Source: a virus. Taken from it: DNA of 38,935 nucleotides. The translations under genes and the position numbers were made by a program. Positions 1-6,728 of this stretch are shown in pieces (position 1 is the stretch's first letter; each line of letters opens with the position of its first letter). The notes beneath the pieces are model-generated. The model had not been told where the DNA came from. It was given only the letters and a program-made list of their open reading frames with translations, and searched no databases. The stretch covers positions 1-38,935 of the IMG/VR virus record IMGVR_UViG_3300025641_000021, one strand, 5' to 3'.

Positions 1-1
1 A

Positions 2-1081
2 CACGTGTTAATTTGGCAAAAAATATTAGATGATAATGTTAATTGTGCACTAATATTAGAAGATGATTTTAAATTAGCCAGAAAATTACCAGAAAGAATA
101 ATCCCAGAAATAGATTATGATATTGCTTTTTTAGGTAGACATGCTTTATTTCCAGGTGATGAGACGCCAGCGGATCATAATTGGGTTAATGCATTAAGTA
201 GTTATAATACACATGCGTATGTTATTAAAAATAATACAGCTAAGATTTTACTAAATGAATATGACTACGCTAGAAACATCATTCCACCTGATGAGTTTTT
301 AACCGCAACATTTACTGAGCATCGAAGAGAAGATATCGCTCAACTGTTCCCACCTAAACTCAAAGCTATTGCACCCACGGTAAACTATATAGAACAAGAT
401 CGACCACACGAACATTCTAATACAGAACCGAGCGGCGCAAATATTAATCTTATGAAAGAAGAAACCAAACCTTATTTTGAAATATTAGATGATTCTAATT
501 GGGAAGATTGGAAATTAAAATATGTAAACCAAACTCTAGCAAAGGGTGAATATGACCTAATGATAGACGATATCGGTAATAATATATATGAGTTTCCATT
601 ATTCACTGAAAAATTCTGTAAAGAAGCAATAGCATTGGCAGAAACTTTAGATAAATGGACACAAGACCGCCATGAATTTTATCCAACGAATGATGTCTTA
701 TTGCCTGAAATTGGATTAGATCACATTTATAGTAGAGTTCTTCGAGAGGTAGTTTATCCAATATGTATACATTTGTGGCAATTAGAAGGTGTTGGCTGGG
801 ATACAATGTATAGTGAAAATTTCATGGCAAGATACACGACCGATAGACAATCTCACTTATCACTACATCACGACTTTAGTCATGTGACTATGGTTGTAAA
901 ATTAAACGATGAGTTTGATGGTGGAGGCACATGGTTTCCAAAATACAAAACATTATCAAATCCTGTTAAAGTTGGCACTGCAACATTACACCCTGGAATG
1001 ATCACGCATTTACATGGAGCTAGACCCATCACAGCAGGTAAGAGATATATCAATGTCTCTTTTATGAGGAAAATAAATTAA
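2..1081 (+). CDS. PLOD-like fusion: GT25-type glycosyltransferase + lysyl-hydroxylase (2OG-Fe(II) dioxygenase), 5' partial
   Basis: The frame is open to the left edge, so the start lies outside the window; the GTG at position 5 is not a convincing start. Numbering from that GTG, residues 10-130 look like the C-terminal part of a GT25 fold (LEDD metal/sugar-nucleotide motif at 18-21). Residues 200-358 are a 2-oxoglutarate/Fe(II) dioxygenase with the iron triad H288-x-D290 and H337, and the 2OG-binding R347 exactly ten residues after the distal His. The stretch from the GGGT motif (307) to HPG (329-331), TH and KRYINVSF closely follows the C-terminal catalytic domain of animal procollagen lysyl hydroxylases (PLOD), and the domain order (GT then hydroxylase) is the same. 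Family knowledge: PLOD/LH3 and mimivirus L230 hydroxylate and glycosylate lysines of collagen-like proteins. The substrate here is unknown, and no Gly-X-Y repeat protein is in the window. It is followed by a HAD phosphatase 14 nt downstream. Confidence 0.8.
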   Translation, partial: HVLIWQKILDDNVNCALILEDDFKLARKLPERIIPEIDYDIAFLGRHALFPGDETPADHNWVNALSSYNTHAYVIKNNTAKILLNEYDYARNIIPPDEFLTATFTEHRREDIAQLFPPKLKAIAPTVNYIEQDRPHEHSNTEPSGANINLMKEETKPYFEILDDSNWEDWKLKYVNQTLAKGEYDLMIDDIGNNIYEFPLFTEKFCKEAIALAETLDKWTQDRHEFYPTNDVLLPEIGLDHIYSRVLREVVYPICIHLWQLEGVGWDTMYSENFMARYTTDRQSHLSLHHDFSHVTMVVKLNDEFDGGGTWFPKYKTLSNPVKVGTATLHPGMITHLHGARPITAGKRYINVSFMRKIN

Positions 1082-1095
1082 TTAATAATAAAAAA

Positions 1096-1524
1096 ATGAA
1101 ACAAGAAATTAGATTTAATAAGACCGTCGGAGATGATGGCCATTTGGTATCACCAATATTAAATGAGGGTTGCAAGAATTACTTAATTGATATTGATGGT
1201 ACTGTTACAGACGATGTGCCTAATGAAGAACCAGAAAGAATGTCAGTTGTATTACCGTATGCAGGTTCAGTTGAAACATTAAATAAATGGTATGACGAAG
1301 GACATGTAATTACATTTTTCACTTCACGTACAGAAGAAGTTAGAGATATAACAGAAGCTTGGTTAAATAAGCACGGCTTTAAGTATCATGGTCTATTAAT
1401 GGGTAAACCTCGCGGTGGAAATTATCACTGGATCGACAATCATATTGTTAGAGGAACTCGTTATAATGGTGTATGGTCAGATTTAGTAGAAAAGGAAGTG
1501 ACTATTGAAGTATTCCAAGACTGA
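1096..1524 (+). CDS. HAD-superfamily phosphatase-like protein
   Basis: A 142-residue protein with HAD motif I at D32-I-D-G-T (nucleophile D32, acid/base D34), motif II in FFTSR (T76/S77), a motif-III lysine K104 in GKP and a late acidic position D114 in WIDN. The length and lack of a large cap suit a small C0-type HAD hydrolase such as those acting on sugar phosphates or nucleotides. The substrate cannot be read from sequence. It sits between the glycosyltransferase/hydroxylase fusion and the ATP-grasp gene, so a role in glycan or small-molecule modification is possible but inferred. It is the first of three HAD-fold proteins in the window (others at 9494 and 12943), and they are not close paralogues. 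The leader is A-rich with no Shine-Dalgarno motif. Confidence 0.75.
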   Translation: MKQEIRFNKTVGDDGHLVSPILNEGCKNYLIDIDGTVTDDVPNEEPERMSVVLPYAGSVETLNKWYDEGHVITFFTSRTEEVRDITEAWLNKHGFKYHGLLMGKPRGGNYHWIDNHIVRGTRYNGVWSDLVEKEVTIEVFQD

Positions 1525-1534
1525 TATATAATAA

Positions 1535-2488
1535 ATGAGAAAGATACACACATTTAATGATTTCCTAAACGAGGCTAAGGAACCTCAAGATCTAAATAAA
1601 ATTTATTTAGCATATAATCCAGATTTAGGCCATAGATTTTGGTCTTATAAGGATTTTGCTTCTGATAAGTTTTTTATTAAAGTGACACCTGAAAATTATA
1701 AAGATATTGATATCAATAAAGATTTCCCAGTATTAACATATAATAGTAAGGTGGTTCAAACTCTATTAGATGAAGATTTAATTAAAATAGAAAATGTGTA
1801 TAACAAACCTGAATTCATTGTAAATTCAGGTTCTAAATCTGAGTTTCATAAGATAGTTGATGGTGATGAGAATATACCTAAGACTTGTTTAAAAACTGAA
1901 GATGCGGTTAAAGAGATTGGTTTCCCTATGATCGCAAAACCAACTGAAGGTCATTCGGGTTTAGGAATTACTGTAATTAAAAATCAAAAAGAATTTGACG
2001 CAGCAGATCACGATAAGTTAGATGTATATTCACAATACATTGACAAAAAAAGTGAGCACCGTTTTTTTACATTTAAAGGTAAACCTTTCTTTTGGCAAGA
2101 GAGACAACCTACTAATGATAAAGCAAAAACAGGGGATGGTGACGACAAAGAAAGAATGATGTTTAATTACATTAAAAAAGATGTGTCCAAGACTCCAGAA
2201 AAATTTAATAAAATAATTTCAAAATTTGGTAAAATATTTAAAGATTTACCGTTTATTTGTTTTGATATTATGGAAGATCAGGATGGTAAACTTTATATTA
2301 TTGAATCTAATTCAATGCCAGGTGTACCATTTGACTCAACTGTAGATATTTATAGAGTGATCTTTGAGGATTTTTATGGTCGAAAGGTGGATGCAGAAAC
2401 TGAGACTAAGCTAAAAGAATTAGCAAACTACATGAACAATAAAACCGTTACAATGGACGGTGGAGATAGATTTAGTGTAGAAAAATAA
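1535..2488 (+). CDS. ATP-grasp ligase with capsid-targeting-like N-terminus
   Basis: A 317-residue protein. Residues 130-150 hold the ATP-grasp nucleotide-binding loop (AKPTEGHSGLG, K135), and residues 240-262 hold the metal-binding strands (FDIM with D244, then IESNSMPG with E257 and N259). This is the RimK/D-Ala-D-Ala-ligase-like arrangement: ATP-dependent C-N or C-O ligation through an acyl phosphate. Residues 1-14 (MRKIHTFNDFLNEA) match the tag seen on several other proteins here and end in LNE|A, a textbook T4 gp21 cleavage context (LxE|A). I infer a packaged, processed enzyme that would act in the newly infected cell. Substrate unknown; host-protein or peptide modification is a guess. 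A GATATATA box lies just upstream (1523-1530) but is so close that a transcript from it would be nearly leaderless. Confidence 0.75.
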   Translation: MRKIHTFNDFLNEAKEPQDLNKIYLAYNPDLGHRFWSYKDFASDKFFIKVTPENYKDIDINKDFPVLTYNSKVVQTLLDEDLIKIENVYNKPEFIVNSGSKSEFHKIVDGDENIPKTCLKTEDAVKEIGFPMIAKPTEGHSGLGITVIKNQKEFDAADHDKLDVYSQYIDKKSEHRFFTFKGKPFFWQERQPTNDKAKTGDGDDKERMMFNYIKKDVSKTPEKFNKIISKFGKIFKDLPFICFDIMEDQDGKLYIIESNSMPGVPFDSTVDIYRVIFEDFYGRKVDAETETKLKELANYMNNKTVTMDGGDRFSVEK

Positions 2489-2498
2489 TAATAACTCG

Positions 2499-2506
2499 GA
2501 TAAATA
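2499..2506 (+). promoter_or_regulatory. Possible late promoter box (GATAAATA)
   Basis: GATAAATA differs by one base from the T4 late consensus TATAAATA and lies 19 nt before the ATG at 2526. That would give a leader of roughly ten nucleotides, like the better late promoters at 18664 and 20252. It is a single weak match in AT-rich DNA. Confidence 0.35.
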
Positions 2507-2525
2507 AATCTTAATTAAATTAATT

Positions 2526-2768
2526 ATGGCAGAACCAAATATGAATTGTATGATTGTTAATGTGTGGATACACCACATGCAAGTTGACGAATTGTTTGAT
2601 TTTTTAAATGAAAGAATAGACCGTGCACCTCTTTATTGGTTAAATGAGGCTTCGGTACCTGTTTCAATAACAGGTGGATATGTCATGATTTCATTAACTT
2701 ATGATTCTTATTCGCATTTGTCATCTAATAGAAATTGGGACGAAGCTCCGGGTTGGATAAAAGAATAA
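2526..2768 (+). CDS. Hypothetical protein, 80 aa
   Basis: Not recognised. An 80-residue acidic protein, rich in aromatic residues (several W and Y), with no membrane segment and no signal peptide. The middle (VNVWIHHMQVDELFDFLNERI) looks like a strand followed by a helix. The ATG is preceded by an A/T-only leader and a possible late box at 2499. It is followed after 1 nt by a tiny 37-aa gene and then a strong terminator, so the two probably end one transcription unit. Confidence 0.6.
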   Translation: MAEPNMNCMIVNVWIHHMQVDELFDFLNERIDRAPLYWLNEASVPVSITGGYVMISLTYDSYSHLSSNRNWDEAPGWIKE

Positions 2769-2769
2769 T

Positions 2770-2883
2770 ATGAAAAAACAACAAACAAAAATGAAAGCGT
2801 TTCTTTTAAATTATAAAGGAACCAAGTACAAAGCAGATACATTATTAGGTATCATTTGGCAGTTTATTACAAAGAAAAAATAA
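2770..2883 (+). CDS. Small basic protein, 37 aa
   Basis: A short reading frame starting with ATG 1 nt after the preceding stop codon. It encodes a very basic peptide (MKKQQTKMKAFLLNYKG at the start, KKK at the end) with no recognised family. The spacing matches the rest of the operon and it fills the gap before the terminator at 2910. That is the main support; it could be spurious. Confidence 0.4.
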   Translation: MKKQQTKMKAFLLNYKGTKYKADTLLGIIWQFITKKK

Positions 2884-2909
2884 ACAAACTTAAAAAATCA
2901 AGTATAAAG

Positions 2910-2940
2910 AACGTCTAAGTTAACTCTTAGGCGTTTTTTT
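2910..2940 (+). terminator. Rho-independent terminator
   Basis: A ten-base stem (2910-2919 with 2926-2935, one G-T pair) with a short loop runs into a T-tract ending at 2940. It closes the unit 1..2883. The exonuclease gene starts 24 nt later. Confidence 0.85.
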
Positions 2941-2964
2941 AGGTTTAAGGATTAAAAGAAATAT

Positions 2965-3708
2965 ATGTATACACTAAGCGAATTACAGAAGATGATCTTT
3001 ATAGACATCGAAACGAGTACACAAAAAGAAACTCTACAGGAGGTCATAGATGATAACCCTGCACTCGAAGAGTATTGGAATATAAAGACTACGCAACTTA
3101 TTGAAAGTCAACCAGAAACTCTTAAGGACTTCACAGATCCTCATAAAATGTGGTCACGCATGGCGGGTCTTTATCCAGAATGGGGTAAAATAGTTTGTAT
3201 TTCATTTGGTCAATTAAAGTTTGATGAAACTGGATTTCCAAATGATTTTAAAGCGATGTCATTTAGCGGAACTGATGAAAAACAAATTCTAAAAGACTTT
3301 TCACAGACTGCTGCCAAAATAATGCAAAAATACCCTAATATGAAATGGGTCGGCCACAATATCAAAGGGTTCGATATGCCATATATTATTAAAAGATCAT
3401 TGATCAATGAAGTTAGTTTACCATCGGCATTCCATTTACACAAACAGAAACCATGGGAAAATTGTCTTTTAGACACACAAGATGTTTGGAAATTTGGTGG
3501 TTGGAACTCTGCTAAATTAGGATTAATATCAGAACTACTCGGTATTCCATCACCTAAAGATGCGATGTCGGGACCAGAGGTTAATGAGTATTATTGGAAT
3601 GATAGACACGAAGAGATCAAAACTTATTGTGAAAAGGATATTCAAGCAACTGCAAATATCATGTTAAAGATAAGTGGTATGCCAATTATCCAAGACGCTC
3701 CGTTTTAA
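2965..3708 (+). CDS. DEDDy 3'-5' exonuclease, DnaQ/PolB-exonuclease-like
   Basis: A 247-residue protein with a full RNase H-fold proofreading exonuclease set: ExoI D14-x-E16 (FIDIET), ExoII in VGHNIKGFD (N132, D137) and ExoIII Y221-x3-D225 (YCEKD). This is the DEDDy class, resembling the stand-alone 3'-5' exonucleases related to the PolB proofreading domain. Expected activity: metal-dependent 3'-5' removal of nucleotides from DNA or RNA ends. There is no polymerase domain and no polymerase gene nearby, so it may act in DNA repair, proofreading in trans, or nucleotide salvage. It is transcribed after the terminator at 2910, probably as a single-gene unit before the Hsp20 gene. Confidence 0.85.
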   Translation: MYTLSELQKMIFIDIETSTQKETLQEVIDDNPALEEYWNIKTTQLIESQPETLKDFTDPHKMWSRMAGLYPEWGKIVCISFGQLKFDETGFPNDFKAMSFSGTDEKQILKDFSQTAAKIMQKYPNMKWVGHNIKGFDMPYIIKRSLINEVSLPSAFHLHKQKPWENCLLDTQDVWKFGGWNSAKLGLISELLGIPSPKDAMSGPEVNEYYWNDRHEEIKTYCEKDIQATANIMLKISGMPIIQDAPF

Positions 3709-3840
3709 TACTGTCAATATGTCATCTTCATCTTAAAAAATATGACAATAAGTCTTAATACTTAGTTTGGTATTAAATTTGAAATATCTATACTGTCCGG
3801 ACAAATGGACGTTAATATTAATCAAATAAAATTATAAATT
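3709..3840 (+). promoter_or_regulatory. Intergenic region with inverted repeats before the Hsp20 gene
   Basis: This 132-base gap has no gene. It contains an inverted repeat TGTCAT/ATGACA (3720-3725, 3742-3747), a second hairpin TTAATAC/GTATTAA (3755-3761, 3770-3776), and a perfect ten-base palindrome TGTCCGGACA (3794-3803), unusually GC-rich for this sequence. TAAATTTG at 3774-3781 fits the Bacteroidota -7 consensus TAnnTTTG, but I see no clear -33 TTTG at the right spacing. Reading: probably the promoter and operator region for the Hsp20 gene. Confidence 0.4.
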
Positions 3841-4209
3841 ATGTTTTACACAACAGACTTTGACAGACACATTGATTCTATTTTCGGAGGTTTACATGAA
3901 CCTTTATGGAGAACCGCAAAAACGGTAAGTGATCAAATTACAGAATATCATTACGAGGATGGTGTTCTTCAAATGGCATTACCTGGATTTTCAAAAAAAG
4001 ATTTAGAAATAGAGATAGAAGGTAATAGACTTAAAATATCTTCTGAAGTTGCCGAAGATCAAGAGACTCAATTTAAAAAATCATTTGACAAATCTTTTAA
4101 GATTCCATCTGATATTAATGCCGAGAGCGCATCAGCTACCATGAAAGATGGTGTATTGACAATTGAATTTGGTAAAAAAGCAGAAGCTAAGAAGATTAAA
4201 GTAGCTTAA
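3841..4209 (+). CDS. Small heat-shock protein (Hsp20/alpha-crystallin)
   Basis: A 122-residue protein with the alpha-crystallin domain over about residues 30-115: an N-terminal strand region with LPGFSKKDLEIEIEGNRLKI, and the family signature ending in MKDGVLTIEF (the A-x-x-x-n-G-v-L motif). The N-terminal arm is short and the C-terminal tail is Lys-rich (KKAEAKKIKVA), ending in a possible IKV-type oligomerisation motif. Family knowledge: Hsp20 forms oligomers that hold unfolding proteins in an ATP-independent way; T4-like cyanophages also carry one. It has its own upstream region and is followed directly by a terminator, so it is likely monocistronic. The phage DnaJ gene lies 1.2 kb downstream. 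Confidence 0.93.
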   Translation: MFYTTDFDRHIDSIFGGLHEPLWRTAKTVSDQITEYHYEDGVLQMALPGFSKKDLEIEIEGNRLKISSEVAEDQETQFKKSFDKSFKIPSDINAESASATMKDGVLTIEFGKKAEAKKIKVA

Positions 4210-4214
4210 TTTAT

Positions 4215-4260
4215 AAATCCTGGACAAAAAACTTAAAACTTTTTTATCCAGGATTTTTTT
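4215..4260 (+). terminator. Rho-independent terminator
   Basis: A perfect ten-base stem (4215-4224 with 4247-4256) with a 22-nt A/T loop and a T-run to 4260. Its T-run is shared with the repeated promoter-like module that begins here. Confidence 0.9.
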
Positions 4261-4298
4261 ATGTCAATTATTTGTGGTATATTAGCAGTATAATTAAA
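4254..4298 (+). promoter_or_regulatory. Repeated promoter-like module, copy 1
   Basis: T-run, then ATGTCAATTATTTGTGG, then TATATTAGCAG, then TATAAT (4289-4294) and TTAAAA. It is nearly identical to copies at 8994, 10235 and 12597. TATAAT lies 15 nt before the ATG of the next gene, as expected for a -10 box with a short leader. There is no -35 at 17 bp; instead TTTGTGG sits 11 bp upstream of TATAAT, the layout of T4 middle (MotA-dependent) promoters. Confidence 0.7.
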
Positions 4299-4309
4299 AC
4301 GTTAAAGAT

Positions 4310-4504
4310 ATGACAACATTAGATTACACTAAGATTAGTGACGTAGAAGTAGACGGAATAGACACCGCAGATTACCCAGATTTTTGTGATGCATTTATCT
4401 CATATGCAGAATATGATGGTAGAGAAATGACAGACGAGGAATTAGATATACTAAACGAAGACGGTGATTTTGTATATAGTGCAGTTGAAAACTATTTATA
4501 CTAA
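4310..4504 (+). CDS. Small acidic phage protein, 64 aa
   Basis: A 64-residue, strongly acidic protein. The pattern DYPDFCDAFI...YDGREMTDEELDILNED..FVY resembles a conserved short protein of unknown function in T4-like marine phages; that is recognition from memory, not a search. There is no membrane segment. Transcription is likely from repeated module copy 1 immediately upstream, so it is the first gene of an operon running to the terminator at 4875. Confidence 0.75.
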   Translation: MTTLDYTKISDVEVDGIDTADYPDFCDAFISYAEYDGREMTDEELDILNEDGDFVYSAVENYLY

Positions 4505-4514
4505 TATATAAATT

Positions 4515-4829
4515 ATGGAAGACGGGGATTTTGATTTTGAAGATTTCATGGAAAATAGCAACCATGATTTTGAAATGAAGCTAGAAGAGTATAGAGACAA
4601 GATGATGAAACTAGCAATTGAGACAAACTATGAAAATATAGTTAAAAACGGCATTAATGAATATCATCTTAGGCACATGTATAATACCGAATTAAATGAC
4701 CTCAATAACACATTCAAGATGATGATTCAATATTTTGAAGATATGGAGGATTATGAAAAGTGTGCAGTCGTTTTAAAGGAACAACAAAAAGTTAATTCGG
4801 TAATTTCTCAAAGAGAAGATGTACAATAG
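4515..4829 (+). CDS. YFE/YEKC-family small protein, paralogue 1
   Basis: A 104-residue acidic, helical protein. Residues about 65-95 read MMIQYFEDMEDYEKCAVVL, the same block found at the C-terminus of the proteins at 6165 and 6729 (consensus hMIxYFExxEeYEKCxxh). The block resembles the UVR-type helical hairpin (dFExAaxLRD) of UvrB/UvrC and other proteins, which mediates protein-protein contacts; this is an analogy. Function unknown. The gene follows the 64-aa gene by 10 nt and is in the same operon. Confidence 0.7.
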   Translation: MEDGDFDFEDFMENSNHDFEMKLEEYRDKMMKLAIETNYENIVKNGINEYHLRHMYNTELNDLNNTFKMMIQYFEDMEDYEKCAVVLKEQQKVNSVISQREDVQ

Positions 4830-4874
4830 GGATATATAATATGTCAGTGCTATCTAACTGACGGGCCCCCGATT

Positions 4875-4901
4875 AAACCAGCAGTGATGCTGGTTTTTTT
4901 T
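4875..4901 (+). terminator. Rho-independent terminator
   Basis: An eight-base perfect stem (4875-4882 with 4889-4896), six-base loop and T-run to 4901. It is followed at once by GATATATA (4902-4909) and the next ATG at 4914. Before it, 4841-4861 holds only a six-codon frame (MSVLSN), which I do not call. Confidence 0.9.
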
Positions 4902-4913
4902 GATATATACATT

Positions 4914-5171
4914 ATGAAGCATATAAAATTATACGAAGAATTTAGGGCAGATCTCAAGGACGAGAACTCATTATTACAGGATATTAGACATTTTAATGGA
5001 TCTATCCAATCACTTGACGATTGGTTACGATCTAAAATAGGTGAAACAAATCCATATAAAGACACTATAATGGTAAATGGCCCACATAAGGGCGATAAAG
5101 ATAATTCTCTGCCTTATCAAGATTTTCAAAACGGTAAGTCAGACCTTGTAAAAAACAGACATGGAAGATAA
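4914..5171 (+). CDS. Small protein with capsid-targeting-like N-terminus, 85 aa
   Basis: The ATG at 4914 was chosen over one at 4884 because the earlier start lies inside the terminator stem and T-run. The 85-residue product begins MKHIKLYEEFRADLKDE, the same tag as five other proteins in the window but without the clean IxE cleavage site; a cut after a later Glu is possible. The remainder is polar and charged and ends KNRHGR, with no recognised domain. If the tag is a capsid-targeting sequence, the mature part would be a small polar internal head protein. It overlaps the next gene by 11 nt. Confidence 0.65.
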   Translation: MKHIKLYEEFRADLKDENSLLQDIRHFNGSIQSLDDWLRSKIGETNPYKDTIMVNGPHKGDKDNSLPYQDFQNGKSDLVKNRHGR

Positions 5172-5382
5172 AACAGCAAAAGAGCTAATAGCTCAATTAA
5201 AAAGAATAGCCGACGCATTAGAAAAATCTAACAAGGCTACAGAAGCCTCTGAAAAGAGAAGAATTGTTATAGAGAAGCTGCAAGAAAAAAATCTAAAAGC
5301 AGATCTAAGGGAGAAGTTAAACGTAGATCCTGAAAAAGTTATACGCACTGCACCTAGACTAGAATCAGATGGATCCGTATAA
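5161..5382 (+). CDS. Small coiled-coil protein, 73 aa
   Basis: A 73-residue protein whose residues 5-55 form an almost uninterrupted charged helix with heptad-like Leu/Ile spacing (LIAQLKRIADALE..., then VIEKLQEKNLKADL). Function unknown; likely an oligomeric adaptor. It overlaps the upstream 85-aa gene by 11 nt and the downstream DnaJ gene by 14 nt, so translation of the three is probably coupled. Confidence 0.65.
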   Translation: MEDKTAKELIAQLKRIADALEKSNKATEASEKRRIVIEKLQEKNLKADLREKLNVDPEKVIRTAPRLESDGSV

Positions 5383-6178
5383 CGTATTAGGAGTTGACAA
5401 AACATCTTCACATGATGATATAAAAAAAGCTTATCGTAGACTAGCTAAAGAACATCATCCTGATAAAAACGGAGGGGATGATAGTCAATTTAAAGAAATA
5501 GCAGAGGCATATGAAAAGATAGGAGATGAATCTTCTAGACAACAATGGGATGCTACATCTAATTTCCAAAATTTTTCAGGATTTGATGGCCGAGTTAATA
5601 TGTCTGATTTATTTGATCAGGTTTTTGGCAACGCATTTAATTCATCCAGGCAATCGACCAAAGGATCTGATCTAAGATTAGATTTACATTTAAGTTTTGA
5701 TGAAGCATATCATGGAACTTCCAAGCAATTTACAGTAAATGGACAAGATCTTAGGGTTGATTTTAAACCAGGTCTAAAATCAGGTATGAAACTTAGAATA
5801 CCCGGAAAAGGTCAACCTCATCAATTTAATAGTACTTTACCAAACGGAGACTTAATAATCCACGTACACGTCATACACAATTCTAATTGGATTTTACAAG
5901 GTGATGATATATGGGTAGAACTTAACATAAATTGGTATGATATTTTCTTAGGTACTAGGGTCAGTGTCAATACGCCAAGTGGACAACTTTACATTAATAT
6001 ACCAGAAAATAGCTATCCAGGAAAGACGTTAAGAATAAAGGATAGAGGATATCCTATCTATAATACTGACAAAAAGGGTGCTCTTTTATGTAAATTAAAT
6101 CCGATTTATAATGAACTAAATCATGATCAATTGGAATATATAAAGAAAGTAAAAGATACCGATAATGGATATAAATGA
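5369..6178 (+). CDS. dnaJ: DnaJ-like co-chaperone (class B, CbpA-type)
   Basis: A 269-residue protein. Residues 1-65 are a J-domain with the invariant HPD at 30-32. A short linker (70-100) replaces the usual G/F region, and there is no CxxCxGxG zinc finger. Residues 100-260 are the two beta-sandwich substrate-binding domains (LRLDLHLSFDEAYHG... and IPGKG). This makes it class B, like CbpA. J-proteins stimulate the ATPase of a DnaK; no DnaK is in this window, so it presumably recruits the host Hsp70 or one encoded elsewhere. With the Hsp20 at 3841 it forms a partial phage chaperone set. It overlaps the next gene by 14 nt. Confidence 0.93.
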   Translation: MDPYNVLGVDKTSSHDDIKKAYRRLAKEHHPDKNGGDDSQFKEIAEAYEKIGDESSRQQWDATSNFQNFSGFDGRVNMSDLFDQVFGNAFNSSRQSTKGSDLRLDLHLSFDEAYHGTSKQFTVNGQDLRVDFKPGLKSGMKLRIPGKGQPHQFNSTLPNGDLIIHVHVIHNSNWILQGDDIWVELNINWYDIFLGTRVSVNTPSGQLYINIPENSYPGKTLRIKDRGYPIYNTDKKGALLCKLNPIYNELNHDQLEYIKKVKDTDNGYK

Positions 6179-6419
6179 TTATACCTTTGGCGATAATAAC
6201 AAGTGGTTCAAAATAATAGACGGACTAATTGTTAACAATGAAGACATGTTCTTTAACGCATTATATATGGCCATGACTAATCATCCAATGTATGTTATAT
6301 CGTCAGACATTGAAAACGAAAGAAAAGACGTTATTTTAAGTGCTATGATAAAATATTTTGAAGTTAAAGAAGAATTTGAAAAGTGCGCGAGCATATACAA
6401 TATAAAAAAACAAATATAA
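6165..6419 (+). CDS. YFE/YEKC-family small protein, paralogue 2
   Basis: An 84-residue protein whose last 32 residues (AMIKYFEVKEEFEKCASIY and following) match the C-terminal block of the proteins at 4515 and 6729. The N-terminal half differs between paralogues, suggesting a shared helical-hairpin interaction module with variable heads. Function unknown. It overlaps the DnaJ gene by 14 nt and lies 6 nt before the bS21 gene. Confidence 0.65.
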   Translation: MDINDYTFGDNNKWFKIIDGLIVNNEDMFFNALYMAMTNHPMYVISSDIENERKDVILSAMIKYFEVKEEFEKCASIYNIKKQI

Positions 6420-6425
6420 ATCCAA

Positions 6426-6614
6426 ATGTTGATAACCAAAGTAGAAAATGGTAATATAGAAAAAGCTTTAAAGCAATATAAGCGAAAAGTTATTAATACC
6501 AAGCAAATTAAAAATTTAAGAGATCAACAGGATTATACCAAACCATCTGTTAAAAAGCGCCTGAAATTCCAAAAGGCCAAATACTTAGAAAATAAGAATA
6601 ATTCTTTATTATAA
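6426..6614 (+). CDS. rpsU: Ribosomal protein bS21 homologue
   Basis: A 62-residue, very basic protein that aligns over its length with bS21: an N-terminal V-x-N-G-N-I-E-K-A-L-K-Q-Y-K-R helix, then a central LRxxQxYTKPSVKKR segment and QKAKY near the end. The YTKPS (residues 37-41) and QKAxY features are those of the Bacteroidota form rather than the E. coli form. Y53 aligns with the tyrosine that, from published F. johnsoniae ribosome work as I recall it, helps occlude the anti-Shine-Dalgarno of 16S rRNA. Expected role: incorporation into host 30S subunits and altered mRNA selection. Its leader has no Shine-Dalgarno sequence, unlike what is described for the autoregulated host gene. Confidence 0.88.
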   Translation: MLITKVENGNIEKALKQYKRKVINTKQIKNLRDQQDYTKPSVKKRLKFQKAKYLENKNNSLL

Positions 6615-6688
6615 TATTAATAAATTATCCTAATATTTTCACAGTAAAATTCAATGTTAGTAAAATCTTTATACTAATATATACAATG

Positions 6689-6704
6689 TGATACTAAGGT
6701 ATCA
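6689..6704 (+). other. Small hairpin in a 114-nt gene-free gap
   Basis: The gap 6615-6728 holds no gene. The hairpin TGATAC-TAAG-GTATCA lies 25 nt before the next ATG, and an AATATATA stretch is just upstream (6676-6683). There is no T-run, so it is not a standard terminator; it may be part of a leader or a protein-binding site. Confidence 0.35.
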
Positions 6705-6728
6705 TTATAAAAATATCTAAAGACACAG

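Noticed and set aside
4841-4861. Six-codon frame (MSVLSN) after GATATATA
   Set aside because: Too short to support, no conserved context, directly before a terminator.
4884-4913. Upstream ATG extension of the 85-aa tagged protein
   Set aside because: It lies in the terminator; the tag begins at ATG 4914.
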